A DNA stretch of 64,000 nucleotides, taken from the NCBI GenBank assembly GCA_019787685.1, contig JAHNUO010000011.1:124001-188000 (forward strand). The letters run 5' to 3'. The position numbers were made by a program, and so were the translations under genes. Positions within the stretch are counted from its first letter, which is position 1. Every line of letters begins with the position of its first letter. The notes beneath the pieces are model-generated. The model saw only the letters and a list, made by a program, of their open reading frames with translations, searched no databases and was not told where the DNA came from. This document shows positions 24,198-34,865 of this stretch, in pieces. Origin of the DNA: Chiua virens (Eukaryota; Basidiomycota; Agaricomycetes; Boletales; Boletaceae).

Positions 24198-25236
24198 CTA
24201 GCTTTCATTCGAAACCGAGCACACTGTGAGAGGTGAGCATGCGTGTGATTCGCATGGTACAAAGGAAACTCACCCACTGATCTCTACAAGCGTCTGTATA
24301 AAATTCCTGCTGGTCATGTATTCGGCGTTACCAGGGTTAAACACCAGCGAAAAGCGGCGACCGTCGACTTCATTTGTTGATATATACTCTTGTGGTAATA
24401 TTGATGCGATCTCGTCGAAGGCTAGTTCGTGTTTCTCGTCGATGATCAATGTGGCGATAGCGCCACAGTCAGAAATGATGTACCCAATGTCGACTACTGA
24501 GATGATGTTCTCCAGGACATTGTTCGCGTGGGAGATGGAAGCAAGACAGAATGCGAGCGCGACGATTGCTGCTGGGCGCTGAATGGCAATGGCAACGTGG
24601 AGCACGCGTGTCCCCGGGAAGATTGAGAATGAGGGTGTGGTGGGTATATTCTCGGAGGCTAGTAGTGTAGGGGCATGTAACACGGCGACATGTAAATAGT
24701 CGCTGTCAAGGATGGAGAGGTATTCAGTGGTGAGAGGCTGTTGGAGATCCATGTGAGCTCATGCCGCCGTGCGAGTGGAAGGTGGCTCATGAAAAGCAGA
24801 GAGGGGAGCGCAAAAAATAGGTCATACCGTGTCTCCTCGATCCTGGCCAAATCTGATCTCGTTTGGATCAGTTCCAGAACAGTGCGCTTGCTCCAGTTGG
24901 GGAGTCGCATCCCCAAGTGTCCGAATATGCGGTCTGGCGACGGGCGCCCTTCATCAGCGACTCGTCTGATAGGTAATTAAAGATGGACTCACCTGCGTTT
25001 CCTCCAAATCGGGGGTTACGCAATGTTGTATACATACTCCCTAGGTTTCGCGACGGCGTCTGACAATAGTAGATGGTATGGAAGAAAGCGAGGGAGGTCA
25101 GCGTTCCGGTAGCGTATTATGTTGAATATAAGGTACATACCTCATATTGAGTGAGGCCTTGGAGTACCTTGCGACTGTCCATGATCTGAAGGGTCGCCGC
25201 TTCTGCCAGGATCGGCCGCTTGAGCAACTTGGTCAT
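24198..25236 (-). CDS. Unrecognised 239-aa protein, five exons
   Basis: Model: complement(join(24198..24223, 24278..24702, 24828..24933, 24993..25059, 25141..25236)); the lengths sum to 240 codons and every join keeps frame. The product starts MTKLLKRPILAEAATLQIMD, continues with LGMRLPNWSKRTVLELIQ and a long, mostly hydrophobic stretch (RVLHAVAIAIQRPAAIVA-like, then ASISHANNVLENIISVVDIG), and ends in a short tail encoded by a 26-nt last exon. It could be membrane-associated. No domain is recognised. The 125-nt intron (24,703-24,827) is the least certain; an alternative acceptor upstream breaks the frame. Confidence 0.5.
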
Positions 25237-26290
25237 GCAATCTATCACTCAGGCTGGTGAGTCACCTACTTCTCTTGGGCCTTCGATGCACATTTTCTAG
25301 ATGGGGTTGCTTCGTAATGACACAACACATTCCATAACTGATCCGATCCTTTCGCTACTTCTGTTTGTCGATGCGGTCTAGGTGATCACGATGAAATGCA
25401 CAAGGCCGCTGTCGCTTCCTTCTGTGGCACGGTGTACGTTGCACTCTATTCATTTACATTGAAATTCCGAAAGGTCCAACCTGGTAAGTTCAGACTGGAA
25501 AATCGTCGCAAAGTACTACTATAAAGGGTAGAATCTAATACTATAACGAAAAGGAGTTCAGCCGGAGAAAGTAAGGGCTACACCAAGCACTGTGCCATGA
25601 TTATATAACATGAAATCACGCACGTAAAAACAAACGTGCGATAAACATTCAACGTACAACCCTCCGACTCGTTGTAGTCAACGTGTAGGTTTCGTTTATT
25701 TGATTGACCATATACCGCATGACCATTTCTTGCAGAGGCCTACTTGTGAAACTCACGACGGGATCACAGATTCGGAGGAGTAGTTTGGGTCTTTCGCCGC
25801 CGTCTCCCTTCCACTGGGGGAACGTACGACACTGGGATAGCGACGACTATTTCTGCCTTGGTTTGATCACTAGGACAATGCGGGCTGAGTGCGCACTCAG
25901 CGGGGTAGGCACATTCTTGTCGATATCCCCCTCTTTCGCGCCCAAGACTTCCAACAAGTTCTTGCGACCAAACAAGGCCCCTACGCACTTGCGATCCAAT
26001 TGAAGGCCATTGCTCGCGGTTCGCCATGTGCTGAAATTTGCCAGGGGAAGTTGCTTGTCTACCAACGAAAACGAGCTAATGGAGGCCTCCCATCATATAG
26101 CATGCGCGGATATACTCTTTCCAGAGTCCCCCATGGAAACGCTGTTTCCTCGCCGCCAGAATGAACCATGGTAGATTACTCTGAACATATTTATCTACGA
26201 ACTCACCAGAGATCTCTAGATGTTGCTGGCATGCGGCTGCGCTTCTCGCGTCTGATGCGTCTGCACGCCTGCTTGCTTCCTCGAACTGTA
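25237..26290. other. No supported gene
   Basis: Overlapping frames of up to about 100 codons exist on both strands at 25,704-26,164, but neither shows a domain or joins to neighbours. Possibly flanking remains of the decayed gene that follows. Confidence 0.4.
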
Positions 26291-27979
26291 TCCCTCCCCG
26301 ACCCCCTGCATCAATGGTGACTTGTTGTGATGTCGAACCTGCCGTGCTTGGTAGGTCACGCTCTCATGGTTGCCAGTGTTCCTCAGAGTCCTGAACTATT
26401 TCGATTAGCACGCAACACATTGCTATTCACGCTCTTGGCCGACGAGGATGCTCAACAGAGGATAGATCTGATGTGAAATATTTTCTATCACTTCATGTTG
26501 GACGCAGAATCACTCCTTGCTCATGGAGCAGTGTCGCAAACTCGTGACGTTGGCAAAGGGTCTTGAATCGGGGAACGCTGGTCCATACGCACATGTTCTG
26601 ACCGTGTGTGATAAGAAAGCCCTCATGGAACCCCATCGATGCTGGAGCCTCTGCTGCCATGGCCGACTATCCCGCAGACCAGCGCAAATGGTACCAGAAA
26701 AGCTTTTGCGACGGCATGAAACAAGTCAGCAACCGCTTTTCCGATGCTTACGTTTTTCGATCATCTCGCTCTGCTGGACCTCTTTTACCCCTTGCAGTGA
26801 AAGTAATTGCCAACATCAGTCATCAAGCTCTTGGGAGCGACGACAATGACGCCACCAAAGCTCGTTGTTCGGTTATTTGCCGGCGACGCGCTGATGCTAT
26901 GCCAAGCGTTTTCGTATCTCAGCTCTCACGGCGTTACCACTACTCCGATCCTGATTTCGCCGTGGAAGACATCAAGAATAGAGTTTGAGGAGTCTCTGTA
27001 CGGAGAAGCCACTTCCAATCCAGCCCCAGCGACGTTCAACGCGATCGACACGTCCAATCTCTCTGATCATGTTGGACTGTTGATCTGTTGGTGGTTACAG
27101 TTCCCATCCTCTGTCCCCTTCCACAGGTCACGAGAAACGTGCGATGATTGTGGAGGACAAGGAAGGAGAGTCGACGTCCTCTCCACTGATTGTCTGGTTT
27201 GCCGTTCCGTCAAACTCCCTGCTATTGTCGCAAGGCGCGAATGTCAGGTTCAGAACGCGTCCTTCACCACGTTTTCACAGTTTACTCGATGCCATATCTA
27301 CGACACCGCTGGAAGATTCACGGCACGTCCACATACTTGCTGAACCACCTTTTCCACCGAGCTTTCGCTCCGCTGTGAAGGACTCACGTCAATCTGGGGT
27401 TCAGGATGGTACGCCGACGTTCACTGCACAAACGAACATGACTTTTACCGAGATTGGTTCGTTCCTGGTCCGGGTTGACATTACAGACCCAGTTGGTCAA
27501 GCTTCGCTAGCTGCTGGCTCCGTTGTGAAGATCGACCAGGCGCCACAGGGCTCGCTCGTGCATTGACGAGTACGCGAAGACGATCAACTTCCCATTGCCA
27601 GTGGATGTCACAAACACGAAGCTCCGCGTTGCCGGGAAGTCAAAGTACATAGAGGTGCGCTGGTCGCAGTAACGTCGTGTCAAAAGAATTCACGTTGATG
27701 CGTTAGCAGCTCGTCGCACACTAGCAATGTCCATGCGTATCCAAAATGAAGAGCGCATCGCGAAGAGCTTTTTTACCATGTTTGCATGCAGAGTCCCAAC
27801 GTCATGGAATGTCCATCGAGTCAATCTAGATCGTTGAGCGCATCCAAGAATTCGGGGGTGTTAAAGTGGCTAGTCCCGCACGTTTCCCTCATGTTTTCTG
27901 AAAGGGAACGTGTCGTGCAGGAGATAAAATCGTTGACTAGCCAGGACGCTCTGGTGGACCTCAAGGATTCTCTACATAC
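26291..27979 (+). pseudogene. MYND-type/DUF4470-like protein, 5' part, decayed
   Basis: Recognisable family blocks appear in order: TCCDVEPAVL joined across a 58-nt intron to ARNTLLFTLLADEDA (26,311-26,455); NIFYHFMLDAESLLLMEQC (about 26,477); LFAGDALMLCQAFSYLSSHG (about 26,875); TFNAIDTSNLSDHVGLL (about 27,030); NFPLPVDVTNTKLRVAGKSK (about 27,585); WLVPHVSLMFSERERVVQE (about 27,868). Breaks: a TGA at 26,474-26,476 where the family has Trp, frame changes near 26,855 and 27,830, and missing middle segments. The last exon is interrupted at 27,979 by the LTR element and resumes at 35,488. The family has an amino-terminal DUF4470 region and usually a MYND zinc finger; no finger is visible here. 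Function of the family is unknown. Confidence 0.75.
27975..27979. repeat. Target-site duplication CATAC (left)
   Basis: The five bases CATAC directly precede the LTR element and are repeated at 35,483-35,487 directly after it. Confidence 0.95.
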
Positions 27980-28596
27980 TGAAACAACCAAACCTTTACA
28001 GGCTTAAGTTATTTGCTGGAAGGACAATGAAAGCGAGTCTGTGTGACTAGAGAGGCTTGGGGAAACTCCAGAAGGACAAGACTGGGTCCTTCAGTGAGTT
28101 GGGGATGTCCCTTTTATACTATTCTACTGTTTGTACAAGTGTAAGGTAAATCTACAGATATGCTATGCTATGGGACAAGGGTTTGAATGGGTATAGGGTA
28201 TATGGATCTAGAATACATAGCCATAGAATGTAATTGCATCATAGACATGAGGAGGAATGGATATGAGGGTAGGCATGAGGTGAGCATGTGTAGAATGGAA
28301 TGACATACTATGAGTCTAGAGGGTGTCTGAGGGCTTGTATGGTCTAGGCTGGTCAAGGGTTAGTGGTTCTAGACCATAGCAAGGCATGGGTCAATGTATT
28401 TCAATCATATATCACTTTGTATTTGCTAAGTGTTCAGTTCCGGAGTTTCCGAGAGCGTGGGAATTTCGGAAACACCGGAAACTCGGAAACTCGGAAGGAA
28501 TGGAATGCTTATAGCAAGCTCAAATGCAAAGGGAAAAATATGGAAAAATAGGCAAAAAATAGAGGGATTAGGATAGTATATTGTGTGATTGTAACA
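27980..28596 (-). repeat. 3' LTR of the chromovirus
   Basis: 617 bp, nearly identical to 34,866-35,482. Read on the plus strand it starts TGAAACAACC and ends GATTGTAACA. Confidence 0.95.
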
Positions 28597-28610
28597 CTAC
28601 CCCCTCTCTA
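28597..28610 (-). promoter_or_regulatory. Polypurine tract
   Basis: On the coding strand TAGAGAGGGGGTAG lies directly against the 3' LTR and overlaps the pol stop codon. This is the expected plus-strand primer site. Confidence 0.85.
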
Positions 28611-31600
28611 AAGATCAACTTCCAGGTGATCAAAAGGTAGAAGATGTTGTGGGGTGATTACTATGGGTTGACCACAGTATGCAAATAGATTGTAGAAATC
28701 TTTAGCAATCATATTGAGACGTCTAGGAGCATTAGGATGCTTCCTATGGAATTGGGTGATCATATGTGGGGCATTGGTTAGATTAGATTTGGGTTCCCAG
28801 GTGCGGTCTTCATCTGAATAACCTTTCCAATGAACTAGGTACTCAAGGCAATTTGATTTCCATCTAGAATCAACAATATACTCCACTTCATATTCATCTT
28901 CTCTGTCTTCTGTGACAAGAACTGGTCCTGGCTTAAAGGTGGTTTGACCTTCTAGGCGTTCTTTATATTTCTTGACTCTAGAGACATTGATAACAGGGTG
29001 AATGCGAAGGGATTTGGGTAGATGGAGCTTGACAGCATTGTCTCCCACTAGTTTTGTGATTTCATAGGGTCCTAACCATTTCTCTGAGAGTTTCTTGGAT
29101 ACTCTATTGAGTCTGAGATTTTCTGTGGAGAGCCAGACTTTATCACCAATAGAATAGGCTGGTGCAATAGATCTATGTTTATCTGCTTGCAGTTTCATTC
29201 TTTGTTGAGCCTGTTCTAGGTTTGTTCTAGTCTGTTCCAAGGTATTCTCCATTTCTTTGGCTAGCTCTTCAGCAGCTGGGGCTTTTACATTTCTTTGTTC
29301 AAAGCCCATTCTAGGAGCATATGATCTAGTAACCTCAAAGGGTGCTTTCTGAGTGGAAGCTTGTCTCTTTGAGTTATAGGAGAACTGAGCAATGGGTAGC
29401 CAATCTGTCCATTCATCTTGCTTATCCGATGTGAATAAGCGAAGATATTGTTGTAGATCTCTGTTCATGCGCTCTGTTTGTCCATCAGTTTGAGGATGGA
29501 ATGCAGTAGATAATCTAGACTGTATTCCTAGTCTTTTGCACAGGTCTTGCATTACCTGTGATGCAAACTGTGGTCCTCTGTCTGAAACAATAGTTCTTGG
29601 CAGGCCATGATCTTTCCACACATTATGCAAGTACAGTCTTGCAGTATCCAATGCAGTAGTGGTTTTGTTGCATGGGATAAGTTCTACTTCTTTTGAGAAG
29701 CGGTCAACAACCACTAGGATGCTGTCATAGCCATTGGAGAGTGGTAGATCTGTGGTGAAATCAACTGAGATGTCTTCCCAAGGTTTATTAGGAATTTCTA
29801 GAGGGTGTAGTTTTCCTGCTGGGGCTTGATTAGAGCCCTTGAAGCGAGCACATGTATCACATCTAGAGACATATTCTTTGATCATTGATCTCATTCCAGG
29901 CCAAGTATATGTCCTGTTGATAAGATCTAGTGTCTTGTCCATACCAGGATGTCCAGCAATTGGTGTATTGTGGTGTAATCTTATGATCTCCATTCGAAGA
30001 TTTTGATCTTCTGGTATGTAGATCTTTCCATTTTTGTCATAAAGAAGTTCATTTCTTTCATTACACATGTCATTTCCTTGACAGATCTTGATGGCATCAG
30101 ATTCTTTGATCTTCCAAGTGGCTTCTTTGATCTTGGTCATAATGATGTCATCATCTGAGGAGAGATGAACTGTTGTGGCTACAATATGTTCTGGTGGAAT
30201 GACTAGCACTCCTTTATTATCATCTTCTAGGCCAATTGCATGGTCTTCTCTTCGAGATAGGGCATCAGCTTTTACCATTTGTGTACCAGCTTTGTGAATC
30301 CATTTGAAATTGAATCTGGAGAGGTATTGTGCCCATCTAGCTTGTCTTCTATTAAGATCTTGTCTTTTCATGAACCATTGAAGGTTAGCATGATCATTCC
30401 ATATCTCAAATTCATGTTGGTTTCCTTCCAGATAGTGTCTCCATTGTTCTAGGCTTCTGATGACACTGAGCATCTCTTTATCTGCTACAGGATAATTTCT
30501 TTCTTCAGGGGACATTGAATGAGAGGAGAAGGCAACTGGGTGCCATTTTCCATCTTGTTCAATAGAGAGGACTGCTCCTGTTGCAAAATCTGAAGCATCT
30601 GTTTCTAAGCGAAAATGCTTATCATTATCTGGAAAAGCAAGGATAGGAGCTGTAGTGAAGCAATGTTTCAATTGATCAAAGGACTCTTGTTGAGCCTTTT
30701 CCCATTTGAAGAGGGTTTCCTTCTTGGTTAGATCATTCAAGGGGCGAGCTACTTGAGCATAATCCTTGATAAATCTTCTGTAGAAATTGGCTAGACCAAG
30801 GAAGCTTCTAACTCCTTTGACATTGGTAGGTGTAGGCCACTCTAGTATGGCTTTAACCTTGTCATCATCCATTTTGACACCATCAGGTGTAATTGTCATA
30901 CCCAAGAATTCTACTTGTTTGGCTTTGAAAGTACACTTTTCTGGTTTGACAAAGAGATCATTCTGTTCAAGTCGTTTCAATACTTCCAAAACAACCCTAT
31001 CATGGTCTTCAGGGTCATCTGTCTTGGTGAAGATCATGAGGTCATCAATATAAATGACAACTGCATCATCCATGTCAGCAAAGATGTCATTCATCATGGT
31101 TTGGAAGGTTGCTGGAGAGTTGCAGAGTCCAAAGTACATAACCACAGGTTCAAAGGATCCTCTGTGGCATACAAAGGCAGCTTTCCATTCATCACCTTCT
31201 TTGATTCTAACATTATTATATCCCCATCTAAGGTCCATCTTCGTGAACAGCTTAGATCCTTTCAGTTTGTCAACAAGCTGAGAGATCAATGGGAGTGGAT
31301 AATTATTCTTGACAGTGTGTTCATTGAGGTATCTATAGTCTTGAACCATTCGCTTCTTGCCATCCTTCTTTGGTACAAAGAAGACAGGGGAAGTTTGTGG
31401 AGATTTGGATGGGCGAATGTAACCCTTTTGGAGTTGATCATCAATGAAATCACTGACTTCTTTCTGTTCATTAAAGGAGAGGGGAATTAATCTTCCCTTC
31501 TTTGGTACAAAGGTATCCTTCAGGTCTATAGCATGATCCCATGATTTTCTAGAGGGCATGCGCTCTGATTCTTTCTTGGAGAAAGTGCTGAGATATTTAT

Positions 31601-32317
31601 GATATTCCTTTGGGACAAGTGTCTCTGTTTTAAGATCTTCTTGCTGCTCAGGAACATCTGTTTTCAGCCTATGGATGTGAGCTAATGATTCTCTCTCTTG
31701 AGTATGAAGATGCCTGGAAAAGGGGGGTTTATTCTGTAGAGTCTTGCATGACCAAGGGCAACGACTCATTGTTACTGTTCCTTTGCTCCAGTCTATGTCA
31801 GGATTGTGTAGCTTGAGCCATGTATATCCAAGGATAACCTGATTCTTGCCTAGATCAGTGACTTCAGCTATTACTCTTTCTCTATGTCCTTGAAAGTCAA
31901 TCACTAATTCAGCACAATGAGTGATGTCACCAGCTGAGTTTCTGGATCCATCTACATTGAACACAGGAATAGGTTTCCCCACTGAGGTTAATGGAAACTT
32001 CATTTTCTGTGCCCAGAGTCTATCCACAAACACTGTGTTTGCACCACTGTCTAGTAATGCTTTTGCTTGTGCAAAATGATTTTTATGTCTGATAGAGGCT
32101 ACCTTGATAGATAGGACTATGTCTTTAGGTTCCATGGATCGAATTTTATTGGGTTCTGGGATTGTCTTGAGGTTATAAGTGGAATCAAGCACCAGTTTAG
32201 AGTCCTGGCCAAGCTCTAAACCTGTTAGAGACCCCACTTGACTATGTGTAGTTAAATTAAATGATTTGGAATCTGCAGCTTGAATTCCCAGAATATTCAA
32301 ACTGCTCTGGCTTTTCC
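28608..32317 (-). CDS. pol: Pol polyprotein: protease, reverse transcriptase, RNase H, integrase, chromodomain
   Basis: Open from the gag overlap to the TAG at 28,608, about 1,230 residues counted from position 32,300. Protease: LLDSGANTVFVD (Asp 84). RT: about residues 270-460 with YIDD at about 416. RNase H: ETDASDFATGAVLS and HANLQWF. Integrase: HHCC zinc finger (about 770-815), then DDE residues in VDFTTDLP (about 847), SDRGPQFAS (about 906) and QTERMN (about 942). Chromodomain: YEVEYIVDSRWKSNCLEYLV to HWKGYSDEDRTWEP (about 1,137-1,175), which in chromoviruses directs integration to marked chromatin. No ATG opens the frame; expression probably needs a -1 frameshift at the heptamer 32,312-32,318. 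Confidence 0.95.
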
Positions 32318-33505
32318 CTTGTTGCTTTCAGAGTCCTTCATGTCATAGAAGAAGGCTTTAGCTTCTTCAAATGACATACCTTGAATAGCTCTAGGTAATG
32401 TACTAGATGACTGAGTAGAATCACAGGGCTGCTTCTCATCAGGTTGTGACTCTGTGAAGCGAAGCTTCTGGCCTTTCTTGTAGCAAGTATTCTTGTGTTC
32501 ACCTCTAGACCAACCACAATCTTTGCATCTGGTAGAGGGTTTATCACATTTGGGGGCTAGATGCTTGTCACTTCCACAATTATAGCAGAGGCGCTTGCTT
32601 TTGCCTTGAAAAGGTCCTGACTTAGTGGCATCAATGTCCATTGCATTTGGATCCCTTCTTGAGAATGGTGATCCTGACTTGTCAGAAAAAAGTCTGAAAG
32701 CTTCTTTGTGCTTTCCTATTTCTCTGAGGGCTTGGAGAGTGTGAATGACTGTCCTGCATCTCTTATTCTGTCTGAACAACTCCTCTACAATGTCTCTTCT
32801 TGTGTTGTTCTCTAAGAGCCACACTCCAAAGTCATCAGTGATGCCTGATTGATGATATAAGGCTCTCCACTTCGCAATAAATGTGTCTGTAGAGAGTTTG
32901 TCTTGTTTGAAGGATGATATGGTCCTTCTGGCCCAATCTTTCTGTAGTTGGGGTCGAAATAAGCCTTCTATTTCAGAAACTAAGTCTTCCCATCTGTCCA
33001 GTTTAGAGGTACCATCTGCTAGGTCTTGCAGTTCAGTTTCTGCAAAGTATCCTCCTTTCTGGCCTTTCAAGCGAGACAGTACAGCATAAGCTCTGTTCTT
33101 GCCATGGGGAATCTCATCACCATCTTCATCTTTGGTTGCAAAATGTTTTGGGTTGCAATCCATCCATGCTTTCATCTTTGTCCACCATTCTTCAAACTTA
33201 GCTTGAGAACCATCATAGTTTCCAGGGTCTGTGAAGATCTCTACTCTGCTTGATCCTCCTGCTCTTGGAGAGGAAGAGTAGTCTCCTGCTAAGCCCATTA
33301 ATTCTCTGGTTCTATCATCTGCAGCTTTTACTTGGGCTTGAGCTTCAGCCAATTGTGTTGATGCTCTAGCAAGAGCACCTGCTAGATTATCTCTCTGCTG
33401 CTCAAGGCCTTGTATCCTGCCATTGTCAAGATTTACTTGATCTTGCAATGAGTTAAATCCAGCAATTAGAGCACTCCAGTCTTGCTCTGAGATTTTTGCA
33501 GTCAT
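32297..33505 (-). CDS. gag: Gag polyprotein with CCHC zinc knuckle
   Basis: 402 aa from ATG at 33,505. The amino-terminal helical part (residues about 20-75) resembles a coiled coil. The central part is the retrotransposon gag domain (KFEEWWTKMKAWMDCNPKHF, about 103-123; WARRTISSFKQDKLSTDTFI). A zinc knuckle CYNCGSDKHLAPKC lies near residue 306. The stop TGA (32,297-32,299) is 12 nt past the slippery heptamer. Gag forms the virus-like particle that packages the element RNA. Confidence 0.92.
   Translation of the reverse strand: MTAKISEQDWSALIAGFNSLQDQVNLDNGRIQGLEQQRDNLAGALARASTQLAEAQAQVKAADDRTRELMGLAGDYSSSPRAGGSSRVEIFTDPGNYDGSQAKFEEWWTKMKAWMDCNPKHFATKDEDGDEIPHGKNRAYAVLSRLKGQKGGYFAETELQDLADGTSKLDRWEDLVSEIEGLFRPQLQKDWARRTISSFKQDKLSTDTFIAKWRALYHQSGITDDFGVWLLENNTRRDIVEELFRQNKRCRTVIHTLQALREIGKHKEAFRLFSDKSGSPFSRRDPNAMDIDATKSGPFQGKSKRLCYNCGSDKHLAPKCDKPSTRCKDCGWSRGEHKNTCYKKGQKLRFTESQPDEKQPCDSTQSSSTLPRAIQGMSFEEAKAFFYDMKDSESNKGKARAV
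32312..32318 (-). promoter_or_regulatory. Candidate -1 ribosomal frameshift heptamer GGGAAAA
   Basis: On the coding strand G-GGA-AAA is in the gag frame, matching the X-XXY-YYZ rule. Pol is in the -1 frame and its upstream frame is closed by a TGA only a few codons earlier. I did not test for a downstream pseudoknot. Confidence 0.65.
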
Positions 33506-33556
33506 ATTGATAGGGGTAAAGCGGAATTAGATTTGATTGATTGAGTCTAGATCAAT

Positions 33557-33982
33557 CTAGTTATCAAGAATGATGTCAACAGTTGGGGGATCTTCAGGTA
33601 TTATTGGGATAATCTCTTCAATAGGTAGAGGGTTCTCCCAGGCTGCTATATCTTCTGCTGGTCCCCAACCTTGAGGGATTGGTTCTGGAGGGGGATAGAC
33701 AAAGGTATCTTCCTCTTGATCTTGATCCCAACCTTGTTCTGTTTGATCCCAAGGGTTTCTATGCTTGGATAAACTGTAGTCAAGGTTCTGATTGTTCAGG
33801 GATGTGGGTACTGTGAATCCTGTTGCAATTCCCTCTCTCCTGAGTTGAAATACAAAGAATATAGGGAACTTGTCCTTTTGAGTTGATTGGAGAAGTGTGA
33901 AAGTGATGGATAGCACAAGAAATATGAAAGCAAGAGTGGCTAGAGTAAAGAAGACGACTAGGAAAGTGAGAATGTAGATCAT
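33557..33982 (-). CDS. Extra ORF upstream of gag with amino-terminal membrane segment
   Basis: 141 aa from ATG at 33,982. Residues 1-33 are strongly hydrophobic (MIYILTFLVVFFTLATLAFI), followed by a basic turn and an acidic, Pro-rich tail. It sits between the leader and gag, and is not a known Ty3/gypsy domain. It could be an element-specific accessory protein or a non-coding leader that happens to stay open. Confidence 0.45.
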   Translation of the reverse strand: MIYILTFLVVFFTLATLAFIFLVLSITFTLLQSTQKDKFPIFFVFQLRREGIATGFTVPTSLNNQNLDYSLSKHRNPWDQTEQGWDQDQEEDTFVYPPPEPIPQGWGPAEDIAAWENPLPIEEIIPIIPEDPPTVDIILDN

Positions 33983-34099
33983 ATAAGAGTTTAGAGTGTT
34001 TGTTCACTCTCTGATTCAATCAAGGGGTACCTAGGGTGATTGGGGCGAGGGGGAAGTCTACCAGGCACTCTCCTGAGTCTAGGTGCTAGTACCACTATT

Positions 34100-34729
34100 C
34101 TAGAATCGTAGAGAATTGCTGCTGTAAAATGCAGGCTTCCTAAGTGAGCCCCTAGGTCTAAGAGGGCTGATGCGATGGTAAAGACAAGGAGGGGGAGTAG
34201 GACCTCTGAACCAGCGCTTTGGGATAAGATTAATCCTACCAGAAGTAGGGTGGGGAGTGGGAGTTCTCTCTCTAATAGCCAAGCGTGCCTCGACCCTGGC
34301 TCTTGCCTGATTAACTCTCTCCTGTATCTGTTCTCTTCTGATGCGGTTCTGCTCCTGCTCAATACCAAGTCTAATCCCTTCTCTAATAATATCTGCGACC
34401 TCCTGGTTGATGAGTACTTCACTGAGAAGGTTAGGTAGATCAAATGGAGGCGGAGTGGGTGATCCAGGCTTGTGAAGTACACTAGGATGATCAAAAATAG
34501 GTGCCCAATCAACTGGGACTTCTAGGGGTGGGGGAGAGCGAATTGGAGTGGATGGGTTATAGACTGAGCTGTCCCTAGTTGGTATACAGGCTATATCTGG
34601 GACTGAGTGGTCAAGAATAGGCTCGTCAGCCTCTACCTTCACTTCTGGCTCAATCCAGAAGGAGGGGATCAGGGGTTCTTCAACCTTAAGCCAAGAAGAG
34701 GCAAAGGATGAACAAGTAGACACTAGCAA
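34100..34729 (-). CDS. Extra leader ORF, helical and Pro-rich, no ATG
   Basis: A 209-codon open frame with no internal methionine. The centre is a charged helix (ADIIREGIRLGIEQEQNRIR and onward) flanked by Pro-rich stretches. With no ATG it would need splicing or non-AUG initiation. Codon composition and the helix suggest past or present coding. Confidence 0.35.
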   Translation of the reverse strand: MLVSTCSSFASSWLKVEEPLIPSFWIEPEVKVEADEPILDHSVPDIACIPTRDSSVYNPSTPIRSPPPLEVPVDWAPIFDHPSVLHKPGSPTPPPFDLPNLLSEVLINQEVADIIREGIRLGIEQEQNRIRREQIQERVNQARARVEARLAIRERTPTPHPTSGRINLIPKRWFRGPTPPPCLYHRISPLRPRGSLRKPAFYSSNSLRF

Positions 34730-34852
34730 TCAATATTAGTGTCCAGACAATGAACTGGTGTGCCTAGGTGCACAGGGGACCCACTGATCAATACTAGAAC
34801 TCGAAAGGGAGAGGTCTAGGGTAGCTAATCCTAAACCAAGAGAAGTAAGTAA

Positions 34853-34863
34853 AGTCTTGTCCT
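34853..34863 (-). promoter_or_regulatory. Self-priming-type primer-binding site
   Basis: On the coding strand AGGACAAGACT begins two bases inside the 5' LTR. It is the exact complement of AGTCTTGTCCT within the LTR (34,959-34,969 read on the minus strand). It does not begin TGG, as tRNA-primed sites usually do. This is the arrangement of Tf1, where the first 11 nt of the transcript anneal to the PBS. Confidence 0.75.
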
Positions 34864-34865
34864 AA

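Noticed and set aside
30915..31490. 191-codon plus-strand ORF over the reverse transcriptase region
   Set aside because: Antisense shadow of pol, which carries all catalytic motifs on the minus strand.
33991..34512. 173-codon frame overlapping the leader ORF of the chromovirus
   Set aside because: Starts at TTG, overlaps the more protein-like 34,100-34,729 frame, and shows only a leucine-rich low-information sequence.
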